This document shows positions 35,599-43,825 of a stretch of 64,000 nucleotides of DNA, piece by piece. The notes below the pieces were generated by a model. That model was not told the origin of the DNA. It worked only from the letters and a program-made list of their open reading frames with translations, and ran no database searches. The position numbers and the translations under genes were made by a program. Positions within the stretch are counted from its first letter, which is position 1. Every line of letters starts with the position of its first letter. Origin of the DNA: Xenococcus sp. PCC 7305 (GTDB lineage Bacteria; Cyanobacteriota; Cyanobacteriia; Cyanobacteriales; Xenococcaceae). The stretch covers positions 1-64,000 of the forward strand of contig NZ_ALVZ01000228.1 in assembly GCF_000332055.1 (NCBI RefSeq), in the 5' to 3' direction.

Positions 35599-35850
35599 TC
35601 AATTCTGCGCGATTTCTTCAATTCTGTCGAGGCGAATTTTTGACCCGTCGCTAACTTGACACCAATCAGCACCATCAAGAGCATAGAGACCGATTATTTG
35701 ACCTCTGACATGGGCAAACTGACCTTCTTCATCAATATAAGTGAGGCAACATTCTTTTTTTTGAGAGAGAATCTTTGCTAAATGATCATTTAAATCACAG
35801 CTTATGGGTTTATAGTTTAAATCACAGCTTTCAGGGGTATGGTCACTCAT
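35599..35850 (-). CDS. Rof/YaeO-like (Rho-binding antiterminator family) protein
   Basis: An 83-residue protein when started at ATG 35850 (MSDHTPES). A longer frame to 35967 exists, but the extra 39 residues are unlike the family. LNYKPISCDLNDHLAKIL, then LTYIDEEGQFAHVRGQIIGL and SDGSKIRLDRIEEI, follow the pattern of E. coli Rof: Tyr-x-Pro-Ile-x-Cys-Asp at the start and Ile-Arg-Leu-Asp-x-Ile at the end. Rof binds Rho and inhibits termination. Most cyanobacteria are reported to lack Rho, so here the fold may serve another role. It is in line with the ABC genes. No clear ribosome site. Confidence 0.55.
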   Translation of the reverse strand: MSDHTPESCDLNYKPISCDLNDHLAKILSQKKECCLTYIDEEGQFAHVRGQIIGLYALDGADWCQVSDGSKIRLDRIEEIAQN

Positions 35851-36356
35851 TATTATTGTTGCTCGGTATTTTTGTTGACAAAAATCAATGAGGCTTGCAA
35901 AAGTTGTCCTGAAATCATCAAAAACTTTTTTACGGAGAAAATTAATTACAAAATTAACCGTACTCAATTAATTCATTGTCATCCTAACGCAATTTTATTA
36001 ACAAAAAGTAAAGTTTTCCTGGCCACCTATTTTTTTAAAACCTTAGTTAAAGTTAAAACACGGCTTTTTAGTAACTATTTGTTAGCAAATGTTAGTAAAA
36101 TTTGAATAAAAGTATCACACAACGCTAAGAACTAATAATTTTTTCCCGATTTGACGAGGAAAGCATTTTCTGGTCATTATTATCTTATAAGTTGAAGCTA
36201 TAATTTCTATAACTATTAATTATTCCATATAAGATAAACATTTACCTAGTTCTGTGCTCCTGCAGAGTGGCTTGACAGATTTTATTTGTCGAATGCACAC
36301 CAGGAGAAAAACACTCGTTAGATTTAACTACAATTATACTTAGGAAGATTGCTAGA
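35851..36356. other. Gene-free spacer between divergent genes
   Basis: About 500 AT-rich bases between the Rof-like gene and the J-domain gene. A TTGACA lies at 36272-36277 and a TATACT at 36335-36340, the latter well placed as a -10 for the J-domain gene, but they are not correctly spaced as a pair. No RNA structure or conserved frame was recognised. Confidence 0.4.
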
Positions 36357-37277
36357 GTGACTCAAAATTTAAAGCACTACTATTATAAGACTTTAGGATT
36401 GGAGCCAGGAGCTTCCCTTGATGAAATCAATCAAGCTTATAAAGACTTGGCATTTATTTGGCATCCAGATCGTCTTCCTCAGGATAATCAAAGATTGATT
36501 GAAAAGTCAGCAGCGAAGTTGAAAGAGATCAATCAAGCTCGGGACTTTTTGCGATCGCTAAGCCATAAGGAAACGGTTACTTCTCGAACCACTGAGTCTA
36601 AATCCTACTCCCAAGCTACTAAAAATCAGAAGTCGCCTTTTTCGAGGGAACGTCGCAATACTTATTCCTATTCTAGCTATCATCAACAAAATAGAGCTGC
36701 TTCCAGCAATGGCAGAAATGCCAAAAGCAATACTAGCAGTAGTAGCAGAAATGCAACTAGCAATCGCAGTTACTCTGGCAACGGCAATTATCACAGTAAT
36801 CGTAGTTACACTAGCAATAGTAATTATTACAGTAAAACCAGCAGCAACAATAGAAATACGAACAACAATAGCAGTTCTTCTGGCAATAGCAAGAACTCTC
36901 ACTACAGACCTTACTACAAAGACCTCGCAGGAGCTGATATGAGTGGGGCCAATCTGAAGGAAAAAGATCTATCGGGGAGAAATTTAAAACAAGCAAATCT
37001 TTCCCATGCAGATTTGACAGATGGTTTCCTCCATAAAATCGTCTTAGAGGATGCAAACTTAAAAGGAGCTAATTTGTTTCGTGCCAATTTATTGGGCGCC
37101 AATCTTCGAAATGCTAATTTACAAGAAGCTAATCTTATTGGTGCAGACTTGAGCGGTGCAGATTTAAGTGGTGCTAATTTGAGTGGCGCAAAAATTGGCT
37201 TCGGCAAGAAAATTATGGTCAAATTAACTGGGGCAAAACTGACAGGGACAATTCTACCTAATGGTAATGTTCATTAA
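36357..37277 (+). CDS. J-domain protein with pentapeptide repeats
   Basis: A 306-residue protein. Residues 1-70 are a J domain (YYKTLGLEPGASLDEINQAYKDLAFIWHPDRLP) with the HPD motif that stimulates DnaK ATPase. Residues 75-185 are a Ser/Asn/Tyr-rich low-complexity linker coded by AGCAAT-like codons. Residues 190-300 contain about 15 pentapeptide repeats (ANLxxADLSGADLSGANLSGA), which fold as a right-handed beta helix. Such J-pentapeptide fusions occur in cyanobacteria. The start is GTG 36357. It may recruit Hsp70 to a partner bound by the beta helix; the partner is unknown. Confidence 0.85.
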   Translation: MTQNLKHYYYKTLGLEPGASLDEINQAYKDLAFIWHPDRLPQDNQRLIEKSAAKLKEINQARDFLRSLSHKETVTSRTTESKSYSQATKNQKSPFSRERRNTYSYSSYHQQNRAASSNGRNAKSNTSSSSRNATSNRSYSGNGNYHSNRSYTSNSNYYSKTSSNNRNTNNNSSSSGNSKNSHYRPYYKDLAGADMSGANLKEKDLSGRNLKQANLSHADLTDGFLHKIVLEDANLKGANLFRANLLGANLRNANLQEANLIGADLSGADLSGANLSGAKIGFGKKIMVKLTGAKLTGTILPNGNVH

Positions 37278-37309
37278 AGTAGTTGTGTGAAACTAATTAT
37301 CTAGTCAAG

Positions 37310-37345
37310 AGAGGTTTTAGGGGTTAGGTTTTAGGTTTTAGGTCA
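37310..37345. repeat. TTAGGTT tandem repeat
   Basis: GTTTTAGG/GTTAGG units repeated about four times just before the glycosyltransferase ATG at 37349. The gene itself then begins with a GTAAAT triplet repeat, giving the VNVNVNV start. Confidence 0.6.
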
Positions 37346-37348
37346 AAA

Positions 37349-38323
37349 ATGGTAAATGTAAATGTAAATGTAAGTGTAATTATTCCTGCTTACAATGGCG
37401 ATCGCTATATTGAAGGCGCGATCGCTAGTGTCTTGGCACAGACTTATTCTGATTACGAACTAATCATTGTTGATGATGGCTCTACTGACGAGACGGCTCA
37501 GGTGATCAAAAGCTATGGCGATCGCATTAACTATATCTATCAACCAAATCAAGGAGTTGCCCAAGCCAGAAATACGGGATTAGCAGCAGCCCAGGGCAAA
37601 TATATTGCCTTTTTGGATCAGGATGATTTCTTTTATCCCGAAAAATTGGCTTCTCAAATGCAGCTTATGGAGCAAAAACCCAATTTGGGGATGATTGGCA
37701 GTGGTTGGGAAATTGTTAATTCTCAAGGAGCGGCGATCGATATTGTGCGACCCTGGGATGAAAATCGGGAATTAAATATTAAGGATATCATAATCTGGAA
37801 ACCAGTTTTTCTTGGTGCTATGTTATTTAGTCATGCATGGTTAAAACAAACTCATGGTTTCGATCCGAGGTTAGAACAAACACCAGATGTGGATTTAGTT
37901 TTACGTTTAGCGGCGATCGCTTGCCCTGCCTATTGGCTCAAAGATATTACGGTGGGTTATCGTCAACATGAACGCAATGCTTCGGGGAATACGCTGTTGC
38001 AAGCAGAAGAATTGAACTCAATGTTAGAAAGATTTTTTAGCGATCGCAACTTACAACCCCAGGTCAAAGCACTGGAACCGTCTTCTCGTTATCAAAGTCT
38101 GGTTTGGAGTTCTTGGCGACTTTATAGCACAGGAAATATTACTGCAATGGCCGATTATTTGGCTAAATCTTGCAACTTTAGTAATAAGCCCCCTACGCAA
38201 ACAGTTATGCATTGGATAAAATCTTTTAAGAGCCTTTCGGAACAATATGGGGAAACTATTGATATTGCCGGTCTTTGTCAGTCTCCAGAATGGCAGAATC
38301 TGATTAAAAATTATGTTTTTTAG
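37349..38323 (+). CDS. Family 2 glycosyltransferase
   Basis: A 324-residue GT-A glycosyltransferase. SVIIPAYNGDRYIEGAIASVLAQTY begins the domain, IIVDDGSTD binds the nucleotide, and FLDQDDFFYPEKL contains the metal DxD; a later catalytic Asp may sit in TPDVDLVLRLA. It transfers a sugar from a nucleotide sugar, probably in polysaccharide or surface glycan synthesis. No membrane helix. The first codons are a GTAAAT repeat, so the start may vary between strains. It is flanked by unrelated genes and no glycan cluster is present. Confidence 0.88.
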   Translation: MVNVNVNVSVIIPAYNGDRYIEGAIASVLAQTYSDYELIIVDDGSTDETAQVIKSYGDRINYIYQPNQGVAQARNTGLAAAQGKYIAFLDQDDFFYPEKLASQMQLMEQKPNLGMIGSGWEIVNSQGAAIDIVRPWDENRELNIKDIIIWKPVFLGAMLFSHAWLKQTHGFDPRLEQTPDVDLVLRLAAIACPAYWLKDITVGYRQHERNASGNTLLQAEELNSMLERFFSDRNLQPQVKALEPSSRYQSLVWSSWRLYSTGNITAMADYLAKSCNFSNKPPTQTVMHWIKSFKSLSEQYGETIDIAGLCQSPEWQNLIKNYVF

Positions 38324-38332
38324 ACTAAGCAT

Positions 38333-38905
38333 TCAGGTGGTTCTATTGGGATAAAGCCATTTAGAAAATAATCGGGTCATTCTTGGCATAATCACAAAGG
38401 TCATCATTAAAACCATAATTGCGCTAGTTATCAGAATTCTTAATAAGAACGGTAATGAGGTTAATAATGGAATCAAAGTGAAATTAGTCAATATTTTAAT
38501 GGGCACGATAGTCAATAAAATGATTGTGGCCATTTTGTGACGTGGCGGTGGAGTTGAAGATTTTGCTGATTGTAAAGTAAACCAAGTTTCTAAACCAGTA
38601 AGTATTTGAACTGTTGGTTTTTCCAAACACAAACTTTCTGCCCGTGCTAACCATTGACGACGACATTCCGATTCTTGCCAGATTCGGAGATTACTAGCGC
38701 GATCGAATTTGAAAACAATTTTATATTCATTGTCTTCAGGAGTACGGGGACGGGAAATATTTACGCCCAAATGCCCTTCAAAAGTTGCGGCAGCGGAAGT
38801 GATACCAGAAATAAATTCTTCAAAAGCTGCTTTACATTCAGGTTGAACTTTCCGTGAAATAACTACAGTGACAGGAGGATCAAGAGTATCGAGCTTTTCG
38901 TTCAT
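38333..38905 (-). CDS. Antibiotic biosynthesis monooxygenase (ABM) domain membrane protein
   Basis: A 190-residue protein. Residues 10-105 form an ABM ferredoxin-like fold (VTVVISRKVQPECKAAFEEFISGI, then GHLGVNISRP, EYKIVFKFDRASNLRIWQES). The C-terminal part has two hydrophobic helices (about 127-150 and 152-175). ABM proteins of this membrane-tailed kind are common in bacteria and their substrate is mostly unknown. It converges with the glycosyltransferase gene 9 bases away. The putative terminator at 38928-38952 lies just upstream and could attenuate it. Confidence 0.8.
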   Translation of the reverse strand: MNEKLDTLDPPVTVVISRKVQPECKAAFEEFISGITSAAATFEGHLGVNISRPRTPEDNEYKIVFKFDRASNLRIWQESECRRQWLARAESLCLEKPTVQILTGLETWFTLQSAKSSTPPPRHKMATIILLTIVPIKILTNFTLIPLLTSLPFLLRILITSAIMVLMMTFVIMPRMTRLFSKWLYPNRTT

Positions 38906-38927
38906 ATTAGAAGTTTAGTAAGATATT

Positions 38928-38952
38928 AAAAACCCGTACTTAATTGGTACGG
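38928..38952 (-). terminator. Rho-independent terminator (minus strand)
   Basis: On the minus strand: CCGTAC, loop CAATTAA, GTACGG, G, then TTTTT. It lies only 23 bases before the ABM gene start on the same strand, so it ends an upstream transcript or acts as an attenuator of that gene. Confidence 0.65.
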
Positions 38953-39127
38953 ATCTCGCATGGTTTCCATTAAGCATCATAACTAGAAGCGTTGAAATTT
39001 CCCACTTCTAAGGGCTGCTGTGCATAGGGCAGACCTAAAATCGGGGGGAGGTTGCAGCTTTTCAGTCACTGAGCCGCTAAAATAGCATTCCCTGCTAGTC
39101 ATTTTATTTTCCAAACATTATGAAAAT
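38928..39127 (-). ncRNA. Possible small RNA or structured leader
   Basis: This 200-base stretch upstream of the ABM gene ends in a Rho-independent terminator. On the minus strand it can form several local hairpins: CTG...CAG near 39020-39030, TAGAAG...CTTCTA near 38983-39010, and ATGG-AAA-CCAT near 38960-38972. It matches no RNA class I can name. It also contains a 39-codon frame (ATG about 39102 to TAG about 38983) with no known similarity. An sRNA, a leader or a peptide-coding unit are all possible. Confidence 0.3.
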
Positions 39128-39230
39128 TACAGCGGTTTGCATAACTAATTGGGACAACTCATCTTCTTGAACCGAATGATCTTTAGACTTTAAATTTTTC
39201 TTGTCACAGACTGACACGCAAACCGCTGTA
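39128..39230. mobile_element. 103-bp MITE with TA-ended 13-bp inverted repeats (IS630/Tc1-like)
   Basis: TACAGCGGTTTGC (39128-39140) and its exact reverse complement GCAAACCGCTGTA (39218-39230) bound 77 bp of non-coding DNA. Perfect terminal inverted repeats starting with TA fit elements mobilised by IS630/Tc1/mariner transposases, which duplicate TA. No transposase is encoded here. It lies between the possible small RNA and the PASTA lipoprotein gene. Confidence 0.7.
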
Positions 39231-39259
39231 GAACCCTAACAGATCATGTTCAAATTTTT

Positions 39260-39865
39260 TTATCCTACAGAAAGAGTAATTTGCCAGTCTATCTCTTCTA
39301 ATTTTTCAAAGGAATAGTTCAGTTGACCACGTCTGCCAAAATCTATAGTGTAAAAATTTCTTTTAGGTACTTGAATAATATCAAACTTAAAAACGCAAAT
39401 CATAGAAGAATAAGAACTGCTTTCAGGATGACTACCAGAACCTGTTTGACCAGTAGCAATAATGGTTCCTCTATCATCTTTAACTGTTATTGACATGCCT
39501 GAATCAATATCATTATATCCTCCCGTACCATAACAGGTGTCGTCATATCCTCCTAATTTACTATCTATCAACCTAATACTTCCATTAATACTATACAGAG
39601 GAGATTTCGCAATTACTAAAGTTACAAACTCTCCTTGTTTTATTGGTGTTTCTGGAGATGGATTTTGAGTTAAGACCTGTCCCTCAGGTACATCGGCTAT
39701 TTCTTTTTCAACTGTTTTGACTTGTAAACCTTGACCTACTAAGACACCTTTAGCATAACCAAGTTCTTCTCCTGTTACTGAAGCAACTTTAATCTTTCCG
39801 CAGCTATTCAATAGGATTAACAGAGGAATAATAACGCTTATACTTATTTTTCTAATTATGGGCAA
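39260..39865 (-). CDS. PASTA-domain lipoprotein
   Basis: A 201-residue lipoprotein. The signal sequence ends in the lipobox LLNSC (Cys22). Residues 25-88 form one PASTA domain (VTGEELGYAKGVLVGQGLQVKTVEKEI, then EGQVLTQNPSPETPIKQGEFVTLVIA), a fold that binds muropeptides in Ser/Thr kinases and PBPs. The C-terminal 100 residues are a beta-rich domain with two Cys pairs (DDTCYGTGGY, SSMICVFKF). It is divergent from the ExbB/ExbD-like operon, 265 bases away. A cell-wall-sensing or binding role is an inference. Confidence 0.8.
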   Translation of the reverse strand: MPIIRKISISVIIPLLILLNSCGKIKVASVTGEELGYAKGVLVGQGLQVKTVEKEIADVPEGQVLTQNPSPETPIKQGEFVTLVIAKSPLYSINGSIRLIDSKLGGYDDTCYGTGGYNDIDSGMSITVKDDRGTIIATGQTGSGSHPESSSYSSMICVFKFDIIQVPKRNFYTIDFGRRGQLNYSFEKLEEIDWQITLSVG

Positions 39866-40129
39866 GAATAAATATCATTTACTAAGAGCTAGAAAACTAC
39901 TTAATAAATTTATACTGTAAGCTTATCTAACAAGCTGTGATTTCAGTTAAATGATTTTTAATTTTTACTTAATTTATTCAAAATTCTCAAGATATGTATT
40001 TTTACTGACTAAGTTACCTATCCTAATTGGGAAATATATATAAGTATTCAAATCTACTTTGATTGATAAAAGGCAAATAACCATAAAACTACAATATAGG
40101 AATCTGGTAATTTTTTCTAAAGATCTATC

Positions 40130-41257
40130 TTGTCAAATAAAACAATGAGCAAAACAAAAAAAAATCGAGCAAATTCAAAACAATATAAATTCTTTCACGA
40201 TATCTTGAGCATTGACATGTTGCAAGTTATAGCTTTCTCCCTTATGCTAACAATCTTTATATATGGAGTGAGTCTTGTATTCATCAACTCTTACATCGGA
40301 GATTTATTGTATAAACGTGGTTTTACTCAATATATTGTTGTTTTAATGGCCAGCAGTGTCATAGTTTTTACTTTATTAAAATTCATAAAAATTAGTTCTG
40401 AATGGGAAAAATTATCCAAAAATTTAATTCCTGAACATATTAATTTTGAAAATCCGAATTCTTATGAGCTTGCTAATCTTCAAAAAAACTTAAATCAAAA
40501 TAAAAGTTTTATTGCTATTCGTTGTAGTAGAGTCCTAGCTTCTTTTATTAATGGAGAAAATAGAACAGCAGTGGCAGAATTTATCTCGGATGACTCTTCA
40601 TTTTATACTGCTGCTTCTGCATCTTCTTATGTCTTGCCTCGAATTTTGATATGGGCAATTCCAATTATGGGCTTTGTTGGAACTGTCGTAGGGATTAGTT
40701 CAGCAGTCAATGGATTTACTAGTTTTTTAGGCAGAGCTGAAGAAATTGAGCAAATAAAAGAAGGAATTGGATTTGTAACTAGTGGCTTAGCAGTTGCCTT
40801 CGATACAACTCTTTTAGCATTATTGCTTAGCGTATTGATTATGCTTCCTCTCGTCGCAGTGGAACGTTTTGAATCGCGATTACTATTAGCAGTTGATATT
40901 TATCTTAACGATCACTTGCTTTTAAAACTAAAGAATAAAATACAGAACCCAGTCGAACAATTAACTACTAATTCTGGTCAAAATTTTATTGAGGAAGTAA
41001 TAAAAATTGAAGAAGCAAATATTCAGCTGATAGAGCAAATTGAATTAACCACCAAAGGTTTAGAAAATAAATTAGTTACCATAAAAAATTTACAGCAAAG
41101 TTTAAATAATGACTCAAAATTTCTAGGTTCATCATCTCAGTTAGATAGAATTTTAGAACGAGTAAGCGATAATCTTGAACAACTTGAACCTGTTCTTAAA
41201 GAATTAAGTCTACCTCGCCGTCTTATACTAGTTGAAGAAAAAAATAATATACAATAA
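40130..41257 (+). CDS. MotA/TolQ/ExbB-family proton channel subunit
   Basis: A 375-residue membrane protein with four helices (about 28-50, 62-80, 170-192, 215-240). PIMGFVGTVVGISSAVNGF and GLAVAFDTTLLALLLSVLIMLPLVAVERFE carry the conserved pore residues of ExbB/TolQ/MotA (Thr/Gly/Ala lined). The cytoplasmic segment between helices 2 and 3 is about 90 residues, as in MotA or ZorA rather than ExbB. A C-terminal coiled-coil tail follows (about 285-370). It starts at TTG 40130 or ATG 40145, neither with a clear ribosome site. First gene of a three-gene operon with two ExbD-like partners; no TonB, receptor or flagellar gene is near. Confidence 0.82.
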   Translation: MSNKTMSKTKKNRANSKQYKFFHDILSIDMLQVIAFSLMLTIFIYGVSLVFINSYIGDLLYKRGFTQYIVVLMASSVIVFTLLKFIKISSEWEKLSKNLIPEHINFENPNSYELANLQKNLNQNKSFIAIRCSRVLASFINGENRTAVAEFISDDSSFYTAASASSYVLPRILIWAIPIMGFVGTVVGISSAVNGFTSFLGRAEEIEQIKEGIGFVTSGLAVAFDTTLLALLLSVLIMLPLVAVERFESRLLLAVDIYLNDHLLLKLKNKIQNPVEQLTTNSGQNFIEEVIKIEEANIQLIEQIELTTKGLENKLVTIKNLQQSLNNDSKFLGSSSQLDRILERVSDNLEQLEPVLKELSLPRRLILVEEKNNIQ

Positions 41258-41259
41258 TA

Positions 41260-41706
41260 ATGCATTACCGCCCTACTTCCTCTTCCTCAGAAATAGAATT
41301 ATTTCCTTTTCTTTCTGTTTTATTTTGTACTATTGGGACTTTAATTTTAATAATTATTCTATTGGTTACTCAGACTGCTGGCAAGACAAAAAAAGTAAAT
41401 ATTATTGCTAAAAAAAGTAGTTCAATAACACAAAATAAAATACCTCGCTATATTGAATGCCAAAGTGATGGTGTTATTATTCATCCTGGTAAAGAGTTTA
41501 TTTCAATTGACAATCTTAAGCAGAAAAGTTCAGATTTTGATGAGTTTCTTTCCAACATAAAAGCTCAAGAAACAGAGTACCTCATTGTCGCTATTAGACC
41601 AGATGGCGTTGAAATATTTAAAGAGATTAGAGAAGTAATTGAGTCAAAGAATATTGATATTGGCTATGAGCCAATAAATCAAGACTGGGAACTAACCATC
41701 AAATAG
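41260..41706 (+). CDS. ExbD-like subunit lacking the membrane Asp
   Basis: A 148-residue single-span protein. EIELFPFLSVLFCTIGTLILIIILLV aligns with the ExbD/TolR segment xTPFIDVMLVLLIIFMV, but the protonatable Asp of that family is Ser19 here. The periplasmic domain ends in YLIVAIRPDGVEIFKEIREVIE, then IDIGYEPINQDWEL, which resembles the end of the next protein. It starts 2 bases after the channel gene and 9 before the next. Its partner carries the Asp. Presumably it forms part of a heterodimer inside the MotA/ExbB pentamer; that is inference. Confidence 0.72.
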   Translation: MHYRPTSSSSEIELFPFLSVLFCTIGTLILIIILLVTQTAGKTKKVNIIAKKSSSITQNKIPRYIECQSDGVIIHPGKEFISIDNLKQKSSDFDEFLSNIKAQETEYLIVAIRPDGVEIFKEIREVIESKNIDIGYEPINQDWELTIK

Positions 41707-41715
41707 AAATAATTT

Positions 41716-42423
41716 ATGAAAACTAGGAAATATTTAAATCAAACTCAGCAAAGCCAGAATTTGGACTCTTTTTTAGATGTTCTTACTAATACAGTAGGAG
41801 TGCTAGTATTTATTTGCTTATTTGTATATCTTGTTACTGCTCAAGCGACAACAACAATTAGAACTCCTGTTGTTACTAAAAGTGAAAAAAAAGCTCGTTT
41901 TTTTGAGGTGCGCAATCAAAGGGTCAATTATCTTTATGATGAGGAAATTGATCGCCAACTTAAAAATTTAGTCTCTTCTTTGCCTACTTGTTATAAACCT
42001 GATATTCCAGATCATATCAGCCTTGGTTTATATGATTACTACTTAGATAAAATTCGAGATTATCGTTCTTGTACAGAAAAAAAAATTGCAACAATAGAAA
42101 ACTTTCAGACTACCAACAAATATTATTCTGTTGCAATAGTGGGGCAATCCATAGTTTATGAACCCAAGAGCTCAGTTAAAGGAGAAACTTCAGTCGAATT
42201 GAGCAAAAATAATTCTGAGTTCAAAAAAATACTCGATAACATAAATCCTGAAACCGAATTTTTGGCTTTTATTGTCAAGGCTGATAGTTATGAAACTTTT
42301 AGAGCAGCTAGGCAAGAAGCTTGGAATAGAGGGCTAGATGTAGGCTGGGAGCCTCAAACAGTAGATGCAGAAATTGCATTTCGGATATTTGGTTCTGGAG
42401 GTAGAACCATTAGTATTCAATAA
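41716..42423 (+). CDS. ExbD-like subunit with membrane Asp
   Basis: A 235-residue single-span protein. LDSFLDVLTNTVGVLVFICLFVYLV resembles the ExbD membrane segment, with Asp21 at the position of the proton-carrying Asp (FLDV against FIDV). A periplasmic insert with two Cys (PTCYKPDIP, RSCTEK) precedes the C-terminal FLAFIVKADSYETFRAARQEAWNRGLDVGWEPQ, which parallels the preceding protein. Third gene of the operon. The pair of unlike ExbD-type subunits, one with and one without Asp, is the notable point. Start ATG 41716. Confidence 0.72.
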   Translation: MKTRKYLNQTQQSQNLDSFLDVLTNTVGVLVFICLFVYLVTAQATTTIRTPVVTKSEKKARFFEVRNQRVNYLYDEEIDRQLKNLVSSLPTCYKPDIPDHISLGLYDYYLDKIRDYRSCTEKKIATIENFQTTNKYYSVAIVGQSIVYEPKSSVKGETSVELSKNNSEFKKILDNINPETEFLAFIVKADSYETFRAARQEAWNRGLDVGWEPQTVDAEIAFRIFGSGGRTISIQ

Positions 42424-42589
42424 AGAGTTAACTAATTAATAGATCGTTTATAAACTCTGCAAGTTAACCTAATATTAAACTCAAAAATTACATAATTTGA
42501 AGTACTATTATCTACTTTAATTAAAGCAATTTTTTTACAAAATTTATGCTCTATATAGTATTATTTCCATAATCGCGAAACGTTGGCCT

Positions 42590-43825
42590 TCAGTTGACCG
42601 CATTTCCAGCTAACCAACCTGTCGTCCAAGCACTTTGAAAATTGAACCCACCCGTAACCCCATCTATATCCAAAACTTCTCCTGCAAAATAAAGACCAGG
42701 ACAAATCTTACTCTCCATGGTCTTAAAATTAATCTCTTTAAGATTCACTCCCCCACAAGTCACAAACTCTTCCTTGAAAACTCCTTTCCCCGTGATTTGA
42801 TATTTCCCTTGAACTAATTCTAGAACTAATTTATTTAATTCTTTTTTACTTAATTCCGACCAAACTTTTTCTGGTTTAATCCCTATATAATTTACTAAAT
42901 TTTGCCAGAATCTTTTAGGAATTGAAAAAGGACAATAGGTAATAACTTTTTTCTTCGGCATCGAAGATTTGATCTTAGTTAACTCTTGTTTCAGAGTTTC
43001 TTGATTATATTGAGGCAGTAAATTAATCTCTAGAGGCAAATTATATTTATGGTCATGCAATACTCTAGCTCCCCAAGCCGATAACTTGAGAATCACAGGA
43101 GCACTCAGACCCCAATGAGTAACTAACAAAGGCCCTGTTTGTTCGAGTTTAATTTTGCCTGTACCAAGTAACTTAACTTTGGTATCAACAACCGTCACTC
43201 CCGCTAAGCCTTGTAACCTGGAATCTTTAATGCCAAAGGTAAATAGAGAAGGGACAGGTGGCTCGATATTATGTCCTAATTGTTTTGCCCAACGATAACC
43301 AGATGGATTACTACCCGTGGCAATTAAAACCGAGTTACAAGTTAAAACTTCGCCATTTTTTAAAATAACTTGCCAGCCGCGATCGCGAGCCTTTTTAACA
43401 GATTTAACAACTGTTCTCGTTCGTAAACCAACTCCTGCTTGCTCTGCGGCTTTGAGCAAACAATTAACAATTGTGGCCGAATCATCCGTAATCGGAAACA
43501 TTCGCCCATCGGCTTCAGTTTTTAATTTTACTCCGCGAGATTCAAACCATTTGACGGTATCCTGCGGTTGAAATCGACTAAAAGCACCTCTTAATGCCTT
43601 ACTGCCTCTCGGATAATTTTGAATTAATTTTGCAGGCTCAAAACAATGATGGGTCACATTACAACGACCGCCACCAGAAATCCGAACCTTTGCTAAAAGT
43701 TGACTCCCAGCCTCCAAGATAGTGACCTTTGCCAGAGGATTATTCGCGGCACAGGCGATCGCACCGAAAAAACCGGCTGCCCCACCACCAATCACAATAA
43801 GATCACTATCCCGCTGATTTACCAT
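42590..43825 (-). CDS. NAD(P)/FAD-dependent oxidoreductase (HI0933/BaiN-like)
   Basis: A 411-residue flavoprotein. DLIVIGGGAAGFFGAIACAANN is the FAD dinucleotide site; LLAKVRISGGGRCNVTHH is the family-specific motif and GLYFAGEVLDIDGVTGGFNFQSAWTTGWLAG the C-terminal FAD site. Function in this family is mostly unassigned (BaiN reduces bile acid precursors; YhiN is unknown). It starts right next to the stop of the radical SAM gene, which precedes it on the same strand, so they form one operon. All cofactor motifs are intact. Confidence 0.85.
   Translation of the reverse strand: MVNQRDSDLIVIGGGAAGFFGAIACAANNPLAKVTILEAGSQLLAKVRISGGGRCNVTHHCFEPAKLIQNYPRGSKALRGAFSRFQPQDTVKWFESRGVKLKTEADGRMFPITDDSATIVNCLLKAAEQAGVGLRTRTVVKSVKKARDRGWQVILKNGEVLTCNSVLIATGSNPSGYRWAKQLGHNIEPPVPSLFTFGIKDSRLQGLAGVTVVDTKVKLLGTGKIKLEQTGPLLVTHWGLSAPVILKLSAWGARVLHDHKYNLPLEINLLPQYNQETLKQELTKIKSSMPKKKVITYCPFSIPKRFWQNLVNYIGIKPEKVWSELSKKELNKLVLELVQGKYQITGKGVFKEEFVTCGGVNLKEINFKTMESKICPGLYFAGEVLDIDGVTGGFNFQSAWTTGWLAGNAVN

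Noticed and set aside
36558-37222. Frames opposite and within the J-domain/pentapeptide gene
   Set aside because: Shadows caused by the low-complexity Ser/Asn linker and periodic pentapeptide codons.
40130-42423. Zorya ZorAB defence system
   Set aside because: No ZorC/ZorD/ZorE-type gene follows, and ZorB-like peptidoglycan-binding OmpA domain is missing from both single-span proteins.
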